Below, piece after piece: positions 35,757 through 45,434 of a DNA stretch of 64,000 bases. The translations under genes were made by a program, and so were the position numbers. Positions within the stretch are counted from its first letter, which is position 1, and each line of letters begins with the position of its first letter. Under the pieces are notes generated by a model. That model was given only the letters and a program-made list of their open reading frames with translations. It made no database searches and was not told the origin of the DNA. Origin of the DNA: JAEMQF01 sp963791595 (GTDB taxonomy: Bacteria; Pseudomonadota; Gammaproteobacteria; Burkholderiales; Burkholderiaceae_C); the NCBI GenBank assembly GCA_963791595.1, contig CAWBTF010000014.1, forward strand, positions 496,001 through 560,000, in the 5' to 3' direction.

Positions 35757-36920
35757 ATGAGCACTCAACGCCTCGGAATCATCATGCACGGCGTGACCGG
35801 CCGCATGGGTACGAACCAGCACCTGATCCGCTCCATCGTCGCGATCCGCAACCAGGGCGGCGTGCTGCTCACCAACGGCAAGCGCGTGATGCCGGATCCG
35901 GTGCTGATCGGCCGCAGCGCCGAACGCATCGAGGCGCTGGCCCAGGCGCATGGCATCGCACGCTTCGGCACGAACCTCGACGCCGCGCTCGCAAATCCGG
36001 ATGACAGCGTGTTCTTCGACGCCGGCACGACGCAGATGCGCCCGGCGCTGCTGGCGCAGGCGCTGCGCGCCGGCAAGCACGTGTATTGCGAAAAGCCGAT
36101 CGCGACGAACCTGAATGAAGCGGTGCAGGTGTGCCGCCTGGCCAAGGCCAGCGGCCTGAAGCACGGCGCAGTGCAAGACAAACTGTTCCTGCCGGGCCTG
36201 CGCAAACTCGAACTGCTGAAGCGCGCCGGCTTCTTCGGCAAGCTGCTCTCGGTGCGCATCGAGTTCGGCTACTGGGTGTTCGAAGGCGACCTTCAACCGA
36301 TCCAGCGCCCGAGCTGGAACTACCGCAAGGAGAACGGCGGCGGCATCATCCTCGACATGGTGTGCCACTGGCGCTATGTGCTGGACAGCCTGTTCGGCGA
36401 GGTGCAAGCGGTGAGCTGCCTCGGCGCGACGCACATTCCGCAGCGCTGGGACGAAGCGGGCAAGCCCTACGCCGCCACTGCCGACGATGCGTGCTACGCG
36501 ACCTTCCAATTGAAGGGCTCGCAGGGCGAGCCGGTGATCGCGCAGGTCAACAGCTCGTGGGTGACGCGCGTGCGGCGCGACGACCTGGTGACGTTTCATG
36601 TAGACGGCACGCACGGCTCGGCCGTGGCCGGCCTGCAGGAATGCCGCGCGCAATCACGCGTGACCACGCCGCGCCCGGTGTGGAACCCCGATGTGAAGCA
36701 GACGATGAACTTCTTCGATCAATGGCAGGAAGTGCCCGACGCAATGGCCTACGACAACGGCTTCAAGATCCAATGGGAAGCGTTCATCCGCCACGTGGCG
36801 GAAGACGCGCCGTACCGCTGGACGCTGCCCGAGGGCGCGAAGGGCGTGCAGCTCGTTGAAGCCGCGCTTCAAAGCTGGAAAGAGCGGCGTTGGGTCGACG
36901 TTCCGGCGCTGGAGATTTGA
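35757..36920 (+). CDS. Gfo/Idh/MocA family oxidoreductase
   Basis: A 387-residue NAD(P)-dependent dehydrogenase. N-terminal Rossmann part: LGIIMHGVTGRMGTNQHLIR; then the family motif AGKHVYCEKPIATNLNEAV with the catalytic-region Lys of EKP, and GGGIILDMVCHWRYVLD with the D...H pair. It should oxidise a sugar or polyol. It lies 28 bp after the dioxygenase. Together with the DUF993 and isomerase genes downstream it resembles a sugar-catabolic operon, interrupted between this gene and the next by element B. Confidence 0.93.
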   Translation: MSTQRLGIIMHGVTGRMGTNQHLIRSIVAIRNQGGVLLTNGKRVMPDPVLIGRSAERIEALAQAHGIARFGTNLDAALANPDDSVFFDAGTTQMRPALLAQALRAGKHVYCEKPIATNLNEAVQVCRLAKASGLKHGAVQDKLFLPGLRKLELLKRAGFFGKLLSVRIEFGYWVFEGDLQPIQRPSWNYRKENGGGIILDMVCHWRYVLDSLFGEVQAVSCLGATHIPQRWDEAGKPYAATADDACYATFQLKGSQGEPVIAQVNSSWVTRVRRDDLVTFHVDGTHGSAVAGLQECRAQSRVTTPRPVWNPDVKQTMNFFDQWQEVPDAMAYDNGFKIQWEAFIRHVAEDAPYRWTLPEGAKGVQLVEAALQSWKERRWVDVPALEI

Positions 36921-36974
36921 AGTGAAACTCTTCTACGTCGACTTGCGTCATGCATTCAGCGGGGGGCTGACCGG

Positions 36975-37571
36975 TTTCGGCCCTTTGCTGCCGTTCGGCG
37001 CTGTGTGCATGCCAGCGTTCGCCGCTGCGCGCATGCCAGCGTTGATCGCTGCGCGCCCGCCTGCTCCGCTGCGAGGGCAGGTGGCCCGGGGTACGTTCTC
37101 CGGCCCACGCTCGCGGGGTACCGGAGGTGGCCCACGGCGCGCAACTCCATCAACGCCAGCCAAGCACACGCAGAGCCAGGACACCGCGAATGGGTCCTGC
37201 GCCCGTACCCCGAGCCACCTGCCCTGGCCACCACGTGGCACCCCTGCGCAGCGCCCGCCACCACGGCTGGTAGCAGGGCGGTGGTGGTGCCCCCGGGCGC
37301 AGGCCCCATTCGCGGTGTCCTGGCTCTTTGCGCGCGTGGATGGTGATGACGCTTCTGTCTGTTGTGGGCCTCGGTGGTGCCCCGCGAGCGTGGGCCGGAG
37401 AACGGGGGCGCCGCCACCGCCCTGGGGCGCAGTCGGATGTGGGCTGAGTTTGCACGGACGGCCGGTTTCCCTACCAAGCGCCCAATCACCTGCCCTCGGG
37501 CCGGAGCAGGCATGCGCGCAGCGGCGAACGCTGGTATGCGCTCAGCGGCGAACGGCAGCAAAGGGCCGAAA
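36975..37571. repeat. Nested palindromic repeat element B
   Basis: This fills most of the 719-bp gap 36921-37639. Three inverted-repeat pairs are nested: outer arms 36975-37037 with 37509-37571 (63 bp, 59 matching), middle arms 37094-37122 with 37376-37404 (29 bp, one mismatch) and inner arms 37172-37205 with 37294-37327 (34 bp, one mismatch). The middle and inner arms are the same sequences as those of element A at 7363-7705, in the same relative order but inverted. The outer arms, made of 24-bp tandem units around CGCTGCGCGCATGCCAGCG, are absent from A. An open frame runs through it but reads as low-complexity shadow. It could fold into one very long branched hairpin in DNA or RNA. Confidence 0.85.
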
Positions 37572-37639
37572 GCAGCCCCTCACGACGCATCGTCGTTTCA
37601 TGCGTCACGAGTCGCGCCAAACGCGCTGGAGCAATTGAC

Positions 37640-38830
37640 ATGACATTGAGCATCGACTTGCCCGCAGCGAACGGCACGCTCGCACGCTACACCGTCCGCG
37701 GCGCCGGCGGGTTCACACCAGCCGCACCGGGAACCCGCCTGAACCGGATCGCGTATTCCGCCGTGCACGTGGTCGCCGACGCACGCGCCGCGATCGACCC
37801 CTGGCTGCAGAGCGCCATCGACTGGGACGCGACGCTCGCGGTGCGGCTGCGCCTGTGGCGCATGGGCCTGGGTGTCGCCGAAGCGATGGACACGGCGCAG
37901 CGCGGCATGGGGCTCGATTGGCCGACGTCGCTGGAACTCATCCGCCGCTCGATCGACGCGGCGCGCGACACACCCGGCGCCCTGCTCGCCAGCGGCTGCG
38001 GCACCGATCACCTCGCGCCCGAGGATGCAAAGTCCGTTGACGCCGTGATCCGTGCCTATGAAGAGCAGATGGCGGCGATCGAAAAACTCGGCGGCAGGTT
38101 GATCGTGATGGCGAGCCGCGCACTCGCACGCGTCGCACGCAGCCCGGCCGACTACGAGCGCGTCTACAGCCGGGTGCTGTCTCAAGCGCGCGCGCCGGTG
38201 ATCCTGCATTGGCTGGGCGACATGTTCGACCCCGCGCTGCGCGGCTACTGGGGCAGCGGCGATGCATCGAAGGCGATGGACACGGCGCTGGGGGTCATCG
38301 AGGCACACCGCGACAAGGTTGACGGTATCAAGATCTCCCTGCTCGACAAGGACAAGGAAATCGCGATGCGGCGGCGCCTACCGCAAGGCGTGCGCATGTA
38401 CACCGGCGACGACTTCAACTACGCCGAGCTGATTGCCGGAGACGGCGTGGGCACGGCACCGAACCAGCGCCAGAGCGACGCGCTGCTGGGCATCTTCGAC
38501 GCCATCGCGCCCGCCGCGAGCGCGGCGCTCGCCGCGCTCAGCGCCGGCGACGCGGCGACGTTCCACGCGATCCTCGCGCCCACCGTGCCGCTGTCGCGCC
38601 ACATCTTCCAGGCGCCGACGCGTTTCTACAAGACCGGCATCGTGTTCATGGCGTGGCTGAACGGCCAGCAAGACCACTTCGTGATGGTCGGCGGCCAGCA
38701 AAGCACTCGCTCGCTGCCGCACTTCGCGGAACTGTTTCGCCTGGCAGATGCGGCCGGGTTGATCGAACAGCCCGAGCTCGCGGTGCGGCGCATGCGCACG
38801 CTGCTGGCGCTGCATGGGGTCGACGCTTGA
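37640..38830 (+). CDS. DUF993 (dihydrodipicolinate synthase-like) family protein
   Basis: A 396-residue protein with the DUF993 features RLNRIAYSAVHVVADA near the N-terminus, LLASGCGTDHLAP, VILHWLGDMFDPALRGYWGS, and the aldolase-like VDGIKISLLDKDKE with the presumed Schiff-base Lys in GIKIS. Related to DHDPS, it is expected to be a keto-acid or sugar aldolase; its exact reaction is not known to me. It normally occurs with a Gfo/Idh/MocA dehydrogenase and a sugar isomerase, both of which flank it here. Confidence 0.88.
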   Translation: MTLSIDLPAANGTLARYTVRGAGGFTPAAPGTRLNRIAYSAVHVVADARAAIDPWLQSAIDWDATLAVRLRLWRMGLGVAEAMDTAQRGMGLDWPTSLELIRRSIDAARDTPGALLASGCGTDHLAPEDAKSVDAVIRAYEEQMAAIEKLGGRLIVMASRALARVARSPADYERVYSRVLSQARAPVILHWLGDMFDPALRGYWGSGDASKAMDTALGVIEAHRDKVDGIKISLLDKDKEIAMRRRLPQGVRMYTGDDFNYAELIAGDGVGTAPNQRQSDALLGIFDAIAPAASAALAALSAGDAATFHAILAPTVPLSRHIFQAPTRFYKTGIVFMAWLNGQQDHFVMVGGQQSTRSLPHFAELFRLADAAGLIEQPELAVRRMRTLLALHGVDA

Positions 38831-38908
38831 GCCGGGCCGCGCCGCTGCCTCGTGAACCGTCTCACGGCCGGCTCTGGCCGGCTCGACGATTCCTGATTGC
38901 ACGCAGTC

Positions 38909-39790
38909 ATGCGCGACTTCTCGCAGGACCATCGCTGGCTGTCGATCAACACCGCGACGGTGCGGCGCCAGCGCGGCGTGGACTGGCCGCTGCTGGAGAT
39001 CATCGACGCCTGCGCCCAAGCGCGGCATCCGCGCCATTTCGCCGTGGCGCGACCAGGTCGCCGCGGCCGGCTTGCAGCCCACGGCGCAGGCGCTGCGCAC
39101 CCATGGCATCGAGCTGTCCGGCTACTGCCGCGGCGGCATGTTCACCTACACCGACGCCGCGAGCCGCCAGGTGGTGCGCGACGACAACCGGCGCGCGCTC
39201 GACGAAGCCTGCACGCTCGGCGCGCCGTGCCTCGTGCTCGTCGTCGGCGGCTTGCCGGGTGCGCTGGCGGGCAAAGCCGCGCACCGCGACATCGCGGGCG
39301 CGCGCGAACAGGTGAGCGAAGGCATCGCCACGCTGCTCGAGGACGCACGCGAGCGCCGGATGCCGCTCGCGATCGAACCGTTGCACCCGATGTACGCGGC
39401 CGACCGCGCGTGCATCAACACGCTGGAACAAGCGCTCGACGTCTGCGACGCGCTCGACCCCTCACGCAGCGGCGCGATTAGGGCGTGGCGGTGGATGTGT
39501 ACCACGTCTGGTGGGACCCGAAGCTCGCCCCGCAGATCGAACGTGCCGGGCGCGAACGCCTGCTCGCCTTTCACGTCTGCGACTGGCTCACGCCGACGAC
39601 CGACCTGCTCAACGACCGCGGCATGATGGGCGACGGCGTGATCGAACTGCGCAAGATTCGTGGGCTCGTCGAGGCGCAGGGCTTCGCCGGCTACAGCGAA
39701 GTGGAAATCTTCTCGGCGAACCACTGGTGGTTGCGCGAGGGTGGTGAGGTGCTGGAGACCTGCGTCGAGCGGCATCGAACCTGCCTTTGA
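38909..39790 (+). CDS. Sugar phosphate isomerase/epimerase (two frameshifts)
   Basis: A TIM-barrel protein of about 293 residues in three frames: MRDFSQDHRWLSINTATVRR, then ELSGYCRGGMFTYTDA to MPLAIEPLHPMYAADRACIN with the metal-binding Glu, then VAVDVYHVWWDPKLAPQIER, LLAFHVCDWLTPTTDLLND and YSEVEIFSANHWW. One-base shifts near 39023 and 39480 join them. An intact protein would isomerise a keto sugar, completing the oxidoreductase-DUF993-isomerase set. Sequence on both sides of each shift is well conserved, so errors are as likely as decay. Confidence 0.84.
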
Positions 39791-39993
39791 TGGGCACCTG
39801 CCGAATGTTGCGCGCCATCGAGGCAGGTCGGGTTGGCTCGTTCACGTCGAGCCGCCTTTCGGCGGCGGCCGCGGCTCAGGCTTCAGGCGCGACAAGGTGC
39901 TGGAAGCACTGCGCAGCAACTGGAGCCTGAAGGACTTGGCAGGGTGCGAGGCTCGGCGCTCAAGTTTCATTCAACCAGGCCGAAACAACCGCC

Positions 39994-40407
39994 ATGCAAG
40001 ACCCCACACCTGCTCCTGCCCCCGCTTTGTCCCTGGACGCCGTGCGCGTCAAACGCCGATCGGTCGAAGAACGCAGGGCCCACGAACGTCTCTCGGCGCA
40101 ATCGTTCCTGCGCGTTTTCGACCGCGAGAGCGGCCAGGCGCTAGGCGACATTGACGACATCAGCCTGGGCGGCTTTCGCCTGGAGGCTGGCTACTCGCAA
40201 GACCTGGGCGACCCTGGCCCGCGCGCGCTGCGCATTGAAATCTGCGTCGACGGTGTGAAACGGGCTCCGATTGCCGTGGAAGCCCACCAGCGCTGGATGA
40301 ATCGCGAAGCCAAGCACGGGGTCACCCGGGCCGGCTACGAGTTCGTTTCACTGACGCCTTTGGCGCGCCAGCGGATCGAGCGCTTCATGACCGAACTGAG
40401 CGGCTGA
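39994..40407 (+). CDS. PilZ domain protein
   Basis: A 137-residue protein. The c-di-GMP-binding RxxxR-type motif is visible in RRSVEERRAHERL, and the D/NxSxxG motif as DDISLGGFRLEA. It is essentially one PilZ domain with a short Pro/Ala-rich N-terminus, so it probably works as a small cytoplasmic c-di-GMP receptor for motility, biofilm or exopolysaccharide control. It stands alone, unrelated to the catabolic genes around it. The ATG at 39994 is the only well placed start. Confidence 0.85.
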   Translation: MQDPTPAPAPALSLDAVRVKRRSVEERRAHERLSAQSFLRVFDRESGQALGDIDDISLGGFRLEAGYSQDLGDPGPRALRIEICVDGVKRAPIAVEAHQRWMNREAKHGVTRAGYEFVSLTPLARQRIERFMTELSG

Positions 40408-40527
40408 CCTCAAGCCGCCTGCTTCAGCGTGCGCCGCCCCGTTCGCCGATGTGCGGCGTGGTATGCGCTTAAAACCGTTGGCGACACTCCCCGCGTGCCG
40501 CGGCGCGCGACGTCGGGTGAGGTCAAC

Positions 40528-42157
40528 TCAAGCCGTCGGCAACTTGTGGTTCTTGAACTGCTCGCGCAGCCGGTTCTTCAGCATCTTGCCCGTGGCGCCC
40601 AGCGGGATCGCGTCGACGAACACCACGTCGTCGGGCGTCCACCACTTGGCGATCTTGCCGTCGAAGAAGGCGATCAGCTCGTCGCGCGTCAGCTCCACGT
40701 TCGGCTTCTTCATGACGACGAGCAGCGGCCGCTCGTCCCACTTCGGGTGGAACGCGGCGATGCACGCCGCCATCGCGACCTTCGGGTGCGCCATCGCGAT
40801 GTTCTCCAGGTCGATCGAGCCGATCCACTCGCCGCCGCTCTTGATCACGTCTTTGCTGCGGTCGGTGATCTGCATGTAGCCGTCGGCGTCGATGCTCGCC
40901 ACGTCGCCGGTGGGGAACCAGCCGTCGATCAAGGGGCTGCCGCCTTCGCCCTTCAGGTACTCGTTGACGATCCACGGCCCGCGCACCATCAGCTCGCCGG
41001 TGGCCTTGCCGTCCCAGGGCAGTTCATTGCCGTCGGGGTCGGCGATCTTCATGTCGACGCCGTAGATCGCACGGCCCTGCTTGGCCTGCACGGCGTAGCG
41101 CCCTTGCGCGTCCGACCGCTTCGTGCTTGGGCTTGAGCGTGCACACGGTGCCCAGCGGGCTCATCTCCGTCATGCCCCAGGCGTGCAGCACGTTGACGCC
41201 GTACTCCTCCTGGAACTTGCGCATCATGGCCGGCGGGCACGCCGAGCCGCCGATGATGGTGCGTTTCATCGTGCTGAACTTGAGCTTGTTTGCTTCCACG
41301 TAGGAGAGCAACCCCTGCCAGACGGTGGGCACACCGGCCGACAGCGTGACGCGTTCGCTCTCGAACAGTTCATGCAGCGACTTGCCGTCCAGCCCCGGGC
41401 CGGGGAAGACGAGTTTCGCGCCCGTCATGCACGCCGCGTAGGGCAAGCCCCAGGCGTTGACGTGGAACATCGGCACGACCGGCAGCACGACGTCGCGCGC
41501 GCTCAGGTTCAAGGCGTCGGGCAGCGCTGCTGCGTAGGTGTGCAGCACGGTGGAGCGGTGGCTGTAGAGCACGCCCTTCGGGTTGCCCGTCGTTCCCGAC
41601 GTGTAGCACAGCGATGACGCCGTGTTCTCGTCGAACTGCGGCCATACGAATTGGTCGCTCTGCGCTTCGAGCAGGTCTTCGTAGCACAGCAGCCCGCTCA
41701 CCTTGGGTGCAGCCGGCATGTGCGCGCGATCCGTCATCGCGACGAAGGTCTTGATCGTCTTCACGCGCGAGGCAACAGCTTCGATGATCGGCAGAAAGGT
41801 CAGGTCGAAGAACAGCACCTGGTCTTCGGCATGGTCGGCGATGTAGACCACCTGGTCCGGGTGCAGGCGCGGGTTCAGCGTGTGCAGCACCGCGCCGCTG
41901 CCCGACACCGCGTAATACAGCTCCATGTGGCGGTGCCCGTTCCAGGCCAGCGTGGCCACACGCGCGCCGGGCTTCACGCCCATGGCCGCGAGCGCCTTGG
42001 CCATGCGCCGCGAACGCGCCGCGAGCTCGCGGTAGCCGATGCGGTGGATGTCGCCCTCGACGCGGCGCGACACCACCACCTGCTCGCCGTGGTGGCGCTC
42101 GGCATGAACGAGCAGCGACGAGATCAGCAGCGGCTGCTGCATCATTTGTCCGAACAT
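40528..42157 (-). CDS. AMP-dependent acyl-CoA ligase, long-chain/3-(methylthio)propionyl-CoA ligase type (frameshifted)
   Basis: A ligase of about 543 residues in two frames. N-terminal frame: MFGQMMQQPLLISSLLVHAE, the phosphate loop YTSGTTGNPKGVLYSH, VVPMFHVNAWGLPYAACMTG, and HAWGMTEMSPLGTVCTLK. C-terminal frame: GRAIYGVDMKIADPDGNELP, WFPTGDVASIDADGYMQI, RSKDVIKSGGEWI and the catalytic lysine in GATGKMLKNRL. A one-base shift near 41117 joins them. The N-terminus resembles proteins annotated as 3-(methylthio)propionyl-CoA ligase (DmdB-like) as well as medium/long-chain ligases. DmdC and DmdD are not in the window, so a fatty or aromatic acid is equally possible. A GAGGAG ribosome site precedes the ATG. 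Confidence 0.85.
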
Positions 42158-42227
42158 GGTGTCTCCTCGGGATGGCGCGATGCGCGATGCTGTTGCGCAG
42201 TTTATCGGGCCAATGGGCGCTGCGCGA

Positions 42228-42413
42228 TCACTCGATCACCTCATCCGCCCGGACGCGCAGCTCGCGCGGCACCGTGATGCCGAGTGCCTTGGCGGTTTGC
42301 AGACTGATGCTCAGCTCGTAACGCGTCGGCTGCTCGACCGGCAGGTCGGCAGGCTTGGCGCCCTTCAGGATGCGATCGATGTAGGTCGCGGCGCGCCGAA
42401 AGGGTCTGCGTTG
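42228..42413 (-). pseudogene. C-terminal remnant of an ABC substrate-binding protein
   Basis: About 60 codons encode RAATYIDRILKGAKPADLPV, then VEQPTRYELSISLQTAKALG and VRADEVIE before a stop at 42228. This is the conserved tail of the four substrate-binding proteins immediately upstream. No matching N-terminal part lies before it; upstream sequence belongs to the next gene. It is a leftover of a fifth array member. Confidence 0.75.
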
Positions 42414-42475
42414 CATCACTTGATTCGCCTCGGTTGATACCGTCCGCCTCGTCAATTTCACCCCGTGCGCCTGCC

Positions 42476-43452
42476 TCAACGGATCACCTCGTCGGCGCGC
42501 ATCAGCACCGCCTGTGCGATCGAGAGTCCGAGCGCCTTGGCGGCCTTCTGGTTGATGACGAACTCGAAATGGCTGGGCTGTTCGATCGCCAGGTCGCCGG
42601 GCCTGGCACCTTTGAAAATCTTCACCACATAGGGTGCCAGCTGGCGATTCAGCAGCGGGAAGTTGACTCCGTAGGACATCAAGCCGCCGCTTTGCGCAAA
42701 GTTGCGAAACGGTGAAATAGCCGGCAGCCGATTCCTCGCGCAAAACACGGCGAGCGATTGGGCACGCTGGAAGACCAGCGGCGAGCCCAGCAGAACCAGC
42801 GCCTGGGGCCGCGCCTTCAGGCTCGACTCGAGAACGCTCGGCATTTCGCCCCCATCGCGAAATCCGAGCAGCGTCAGCTCGACGGACAGCGTCTTCGCCG
42901 CGGCCGTGATCGCATGCATCTGCGAATCGCCCGTGCTCATGTCCCACAAGACGGCGATCCGCAGCGCTCCCGGCACGACCTCGCTCAGCAGTTGCAGCCA
43001 CTTGCCCGCGATCTGCGGATGATCCAAAAACAGGCCCGTCAGGTTGCCGCCCGGACGGTTCAGACTGGCGGCAAAGCCGCTCGCGATCGGGTCGCCTTCG
43101 AGGTCAAGCGCGACGATCGGCAGCGTGGCGCTCGCCTGCTTCGCCGCTCGCACTGCGGCGGGTGCCAGCGCGACCAGAACATCGACCTTGAGCGCCACCA
43201 ATTCCTGCGCAAGGCCCGGCAGCATATCGGGTTTGCCGTGCGCCCAGCGAGCTTCGATTTTCACGCTCTCCCCGTCGATGTAGCCGAGCTCGCGCAGACC
43301 GGCAAGCAGGGCCGAGATGACGGTGGAGGTCTCGGCGACCCGGGATTCAGGAATCCGACCACCGGGAGTTTCCGAGCCGGCTGGGAAACCTGGGAAAGGG
43401 CGAGCAGCGGTGCAGCACCGAGCGCCGCCAACATGACGTTGCGTCTGTTCAT
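42476..43452 (-). CDS. ABC substrate-binding protein (DUF534/ABC_sub_bind family), frameshifted
   Basis: Array member with signal peptide MNRRNVMLAALGAAPLLALS and mature start LPVVGFLNPGS in one frame, continuing after a one-base shift near 43345 as TSTVISALLAGLRELGYIDG, then KIEARWAHGKPDMLPGLAQE, FAASLNRPGGNLTGLF and the tail ALGLSIAQAVLMRADEVIR. It belongs to the periplasmic family related to TrpX-like binding proteins. It is the most divergent copy: its tail reads IFKGARPGDLAIEQPSHFEF instead of the shared ILKGAKPADLPVEQPTRFEL. Confidence 0.82.
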
Positions 43453-43524
43453 CGGGGCCCTTTCAGACCGGTTCATCGTTGCGCTGCCCGGCACCGGCGC
43501 GAAGTGGCTGAGCGTAGCGGGGCA

Positions 43525-44481
43525 TCAATCAATCACCTCGTCCGCACGCACCAGCAGCGGATTCGGAATCTTGATTCCGAGCGCGTTCGCGGTCTTGCGA
43601 TTGATGATCAGCTCAAAGCGCGTGGGCTGCTCCACCGGAAGGTCGGCCGGCTTGGCGCCTTTCAGGATGCGGTGAATGTAAGACCCGACAAGGCGGTACT
43701 GTTCATCCAGGTTCGCCGAGTACGACATCAGGCCGCCGTCGCCCGGGAACAGCCGGGTCGGCGACACCGCCGGCAAGCGATGCTTCAGCGCCAGATCGAT
43801 CGCTGCCCGGCGCGACAGGCTCGGCTGCACGATCACCGCGTCGGCTCGCTCCTTTTTCATCGCCGCGAAGGCGGCCTCAAATTCGTCGACAGCGCGCACG
43901 ATCAGCGTTTGAATCGCGATGCCCAGCGTGCGCCCACCGAGCTCGATCTGCGCGACGAATGCCTTCGTGAAGGGATCCGGCGCATTGCCCAGCACCGCGA
44001 CGCGGCGCACCTTAGGCAACATGTCGCGCACGAGTTCGAGCATCTTCGCGCCGAGTTCTGTCGTCGTCCCCGAGATGCCCGTGACGTTGCCGCCCGGCCG
44101 CGCCAGGCTAGCGACGAGACCCGTGGCCACCGGATCGGCCACGCCCGCCATCACGATCGGAATTTCACTGGTCGCCTGGCGCGCGGCGGAGGCGGCCGGA
44201 GTCTGCACGACGACGATGATGTCGACCTTGACGCGCACCAGTTCCTCGGCCAGACCGGGCAGGAGACCCGGCTTGCCGTCTGCCGAGCGGAACTCGAACT
44301 GGACGGTCTGCCCCTCGACGTGGCCCTGTTCGCGCAACAGTTGGCGGAACACGGTCCAGAACGGTTCCGGATTGGCGGTGACGAGCACGCCGATGCGCGG
44401 CACTTTGGTTTGCTGCGCGCGGGCAGCGAGAGGCCACGCGAGCGCTCCGCCCAGCAATGCGACCGACGCCCGCCTTCTCAT
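43525..44481 (-). CDS. ABC substrate-binding protein (ABC_sub_bind family)
   Basis: A 318-residue binding protein with signal peptide RRRASVALLGGALAWPLAAR ending in AQ, mature start TKVPRIGVLVTANPEPFWTV, GLVASLARPGGNVTGISGTT, GGLMSYSANLDEQYRLVGSY and the tail ILKGAKPADLPVEQPTRFEL. It should bind a small ligand in the periplasm. Its ATG overlaps the stop of the upstream copy by 4 bp. No permease or ATPase of this system lies nearby, which is unusual. Confidence 0.88.
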   Translation of the reverse strand: MRRRASVALLGGALAWPLAARAQQTKVPRIGVLVTANPEPFWTVFRQLLREQGHVEGQTVQFEFRSADGKPGLLPGLAEELVRVKVDIIVVVQTPAASAARQATSEIPIVMAGVADPVATGLVASLARPGGNVTGISGTTTELGAKMLELVRDMLPKVRRVAVLGNAPDPFTKAFVAQIELGGRTLGIAIQTLIVRAVDEFEAAFAAMKKERADAVIVQPSLSRRAAIDLALKHRLPAVSPTRLFPGDGGLMSYSANLDEQYRLVGSYIHRILKGAKPADLPVEQPTRFELIINRKTANALGIKIPNPLLVRADEVID

Positions 44482-45434
44482 TCGATCACCTCGTCAGCGC
44501 GAATGCGCAACTCGCGCGGCACCGTGACGCCGATCACCTTGGCGGTCTGCAGGTTGATCACGAGCTCGAAGCGGGTCGGTTGCTCCACCGGCAGATCGGC
44601 CGGCTTGGCGCCTTTCAGGATGCGATCGATGTAGTGCGCTGCGCGCTGGTGCAGCTCGTTCTGGTTCGGCGAGTACGAAAGCAATCCACCCTCCTTGGGA
44701 AACAGGCCGTTGAACGATACCGCGGGCAGCCGCTGCTTGCGCGCCAGTTCGGCAGCATCCTTGCGTGGCAGGCTGCCTTGTACGATGACGGCTTGCGCGC
44801 GCTGCTTCTTCATCGCCGCAAACGCCGCTTCGTAGTCGGCGACGGTGCGAACTTCGAGCGCCTGGATCGCGATGCCCAGCGCTTGGCCGCCGCGCTCGAC
44901 CTCGCGGATGAGGGTCTTGCCGAACGGGTCGGCGGCGCTGGCCAACACCGCGACACGCCGCGCATCCGGTAACAGCGCGCGAATGAATTCCAGCAGTTTG
45001 GGTGCGAGCTGGTCGGACGTCGACGATAACCCGGTGAGGTTGCCGCCCGGGCGCGCCAGGCTCGCGACGAGGCCCATGCCCACCGGGTCGGCAGCTGAGG
45101 ACATGACGATCGGAATCGATTTGCTCGCCTGCTGCGCAGCGAGTGCGGCAATGCCCGTCCACACGACGATGATGTCGACGTTCAGGCGAACCAGTTCCTG
45201 CGCCAGCCCCGCCAGCAACTCGGGCTTGCCGTCGGCCGAGCGGAACTCGAACTGGATGTTCTTTCCCGCGACGTAACCTTGCGCGGCCAGGCCCTCGCGG
45301 AACACGCTGAAGAAAGGCTCCGGATTCGCAGGCACGAGCACGCCGATGCGGGGCAAATTGGCTGCCTGCGCGCGAGCCGCAAGGGGCCACGCGGCCGCGC
45401 CGCCCAGCCACGCGATCGATGCTCGTCTCTTCAT
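44478..45434 (-). CDS. ABC substrate-binding protein (ABC_sub_bind family)
   Basis: A 318-residue paralogue of the preceding gene product: signal peptide RRASIAWLGGAAAWPLAARA, then LPRIGVLVPANPEPFFSVFR, IQFEFRSADGKPELLAGLAQ, GLVASLARPGGNLTGLSSTS and the shared tail motif. It is much closer to the 43525-44481 copy than to the other two, showing a recent tandem duplication. Start and stop both overlap neighbours by 4 bp, so the array is translated as a chain. Confidence 0.88.
   Translation of the reverse strand: MKRRASIAWLGGAAAWPLAARAQAANLPRIGVLVPANPEPFFSVFREGLAAQGYVAGKNIQFEFRSADGKPELLAGLAQELVRLNVDIIVVWTGIAALAAQQASKSIPIVMSSAADPVGMGLVASLARPGGNLTGLSSTSDQLAPKLLEFIRALLPDARRVAVLASAADPFGKTLIREVERGGQALGIAIQALEVRTVADYEAAFAAMKKQRAQAVIVQGSLPRKDAAELARKQRLPAVSFNGLFPKEGGLLSYSPNQNELHQRAAHYIDRILKGAKPADLPVEQPTRFELVINLQTAKVIGVTVPRELRIRADEVIE

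Noticed and set aside
36975..37571. CRISPR array
   Set aside because: The repeats are inverted and nested, not regularly spaced direct repeats, and no cas gene is present.
36856..37638. A 260-codon open frame through element B, with peptide similarity to a frame in element A
   Set aside because: The similarity follows the shared palindromic DNA blocks; the linkers code for unrelated peptides. It is better explained by DNA-level repeat conservation than by a gene.
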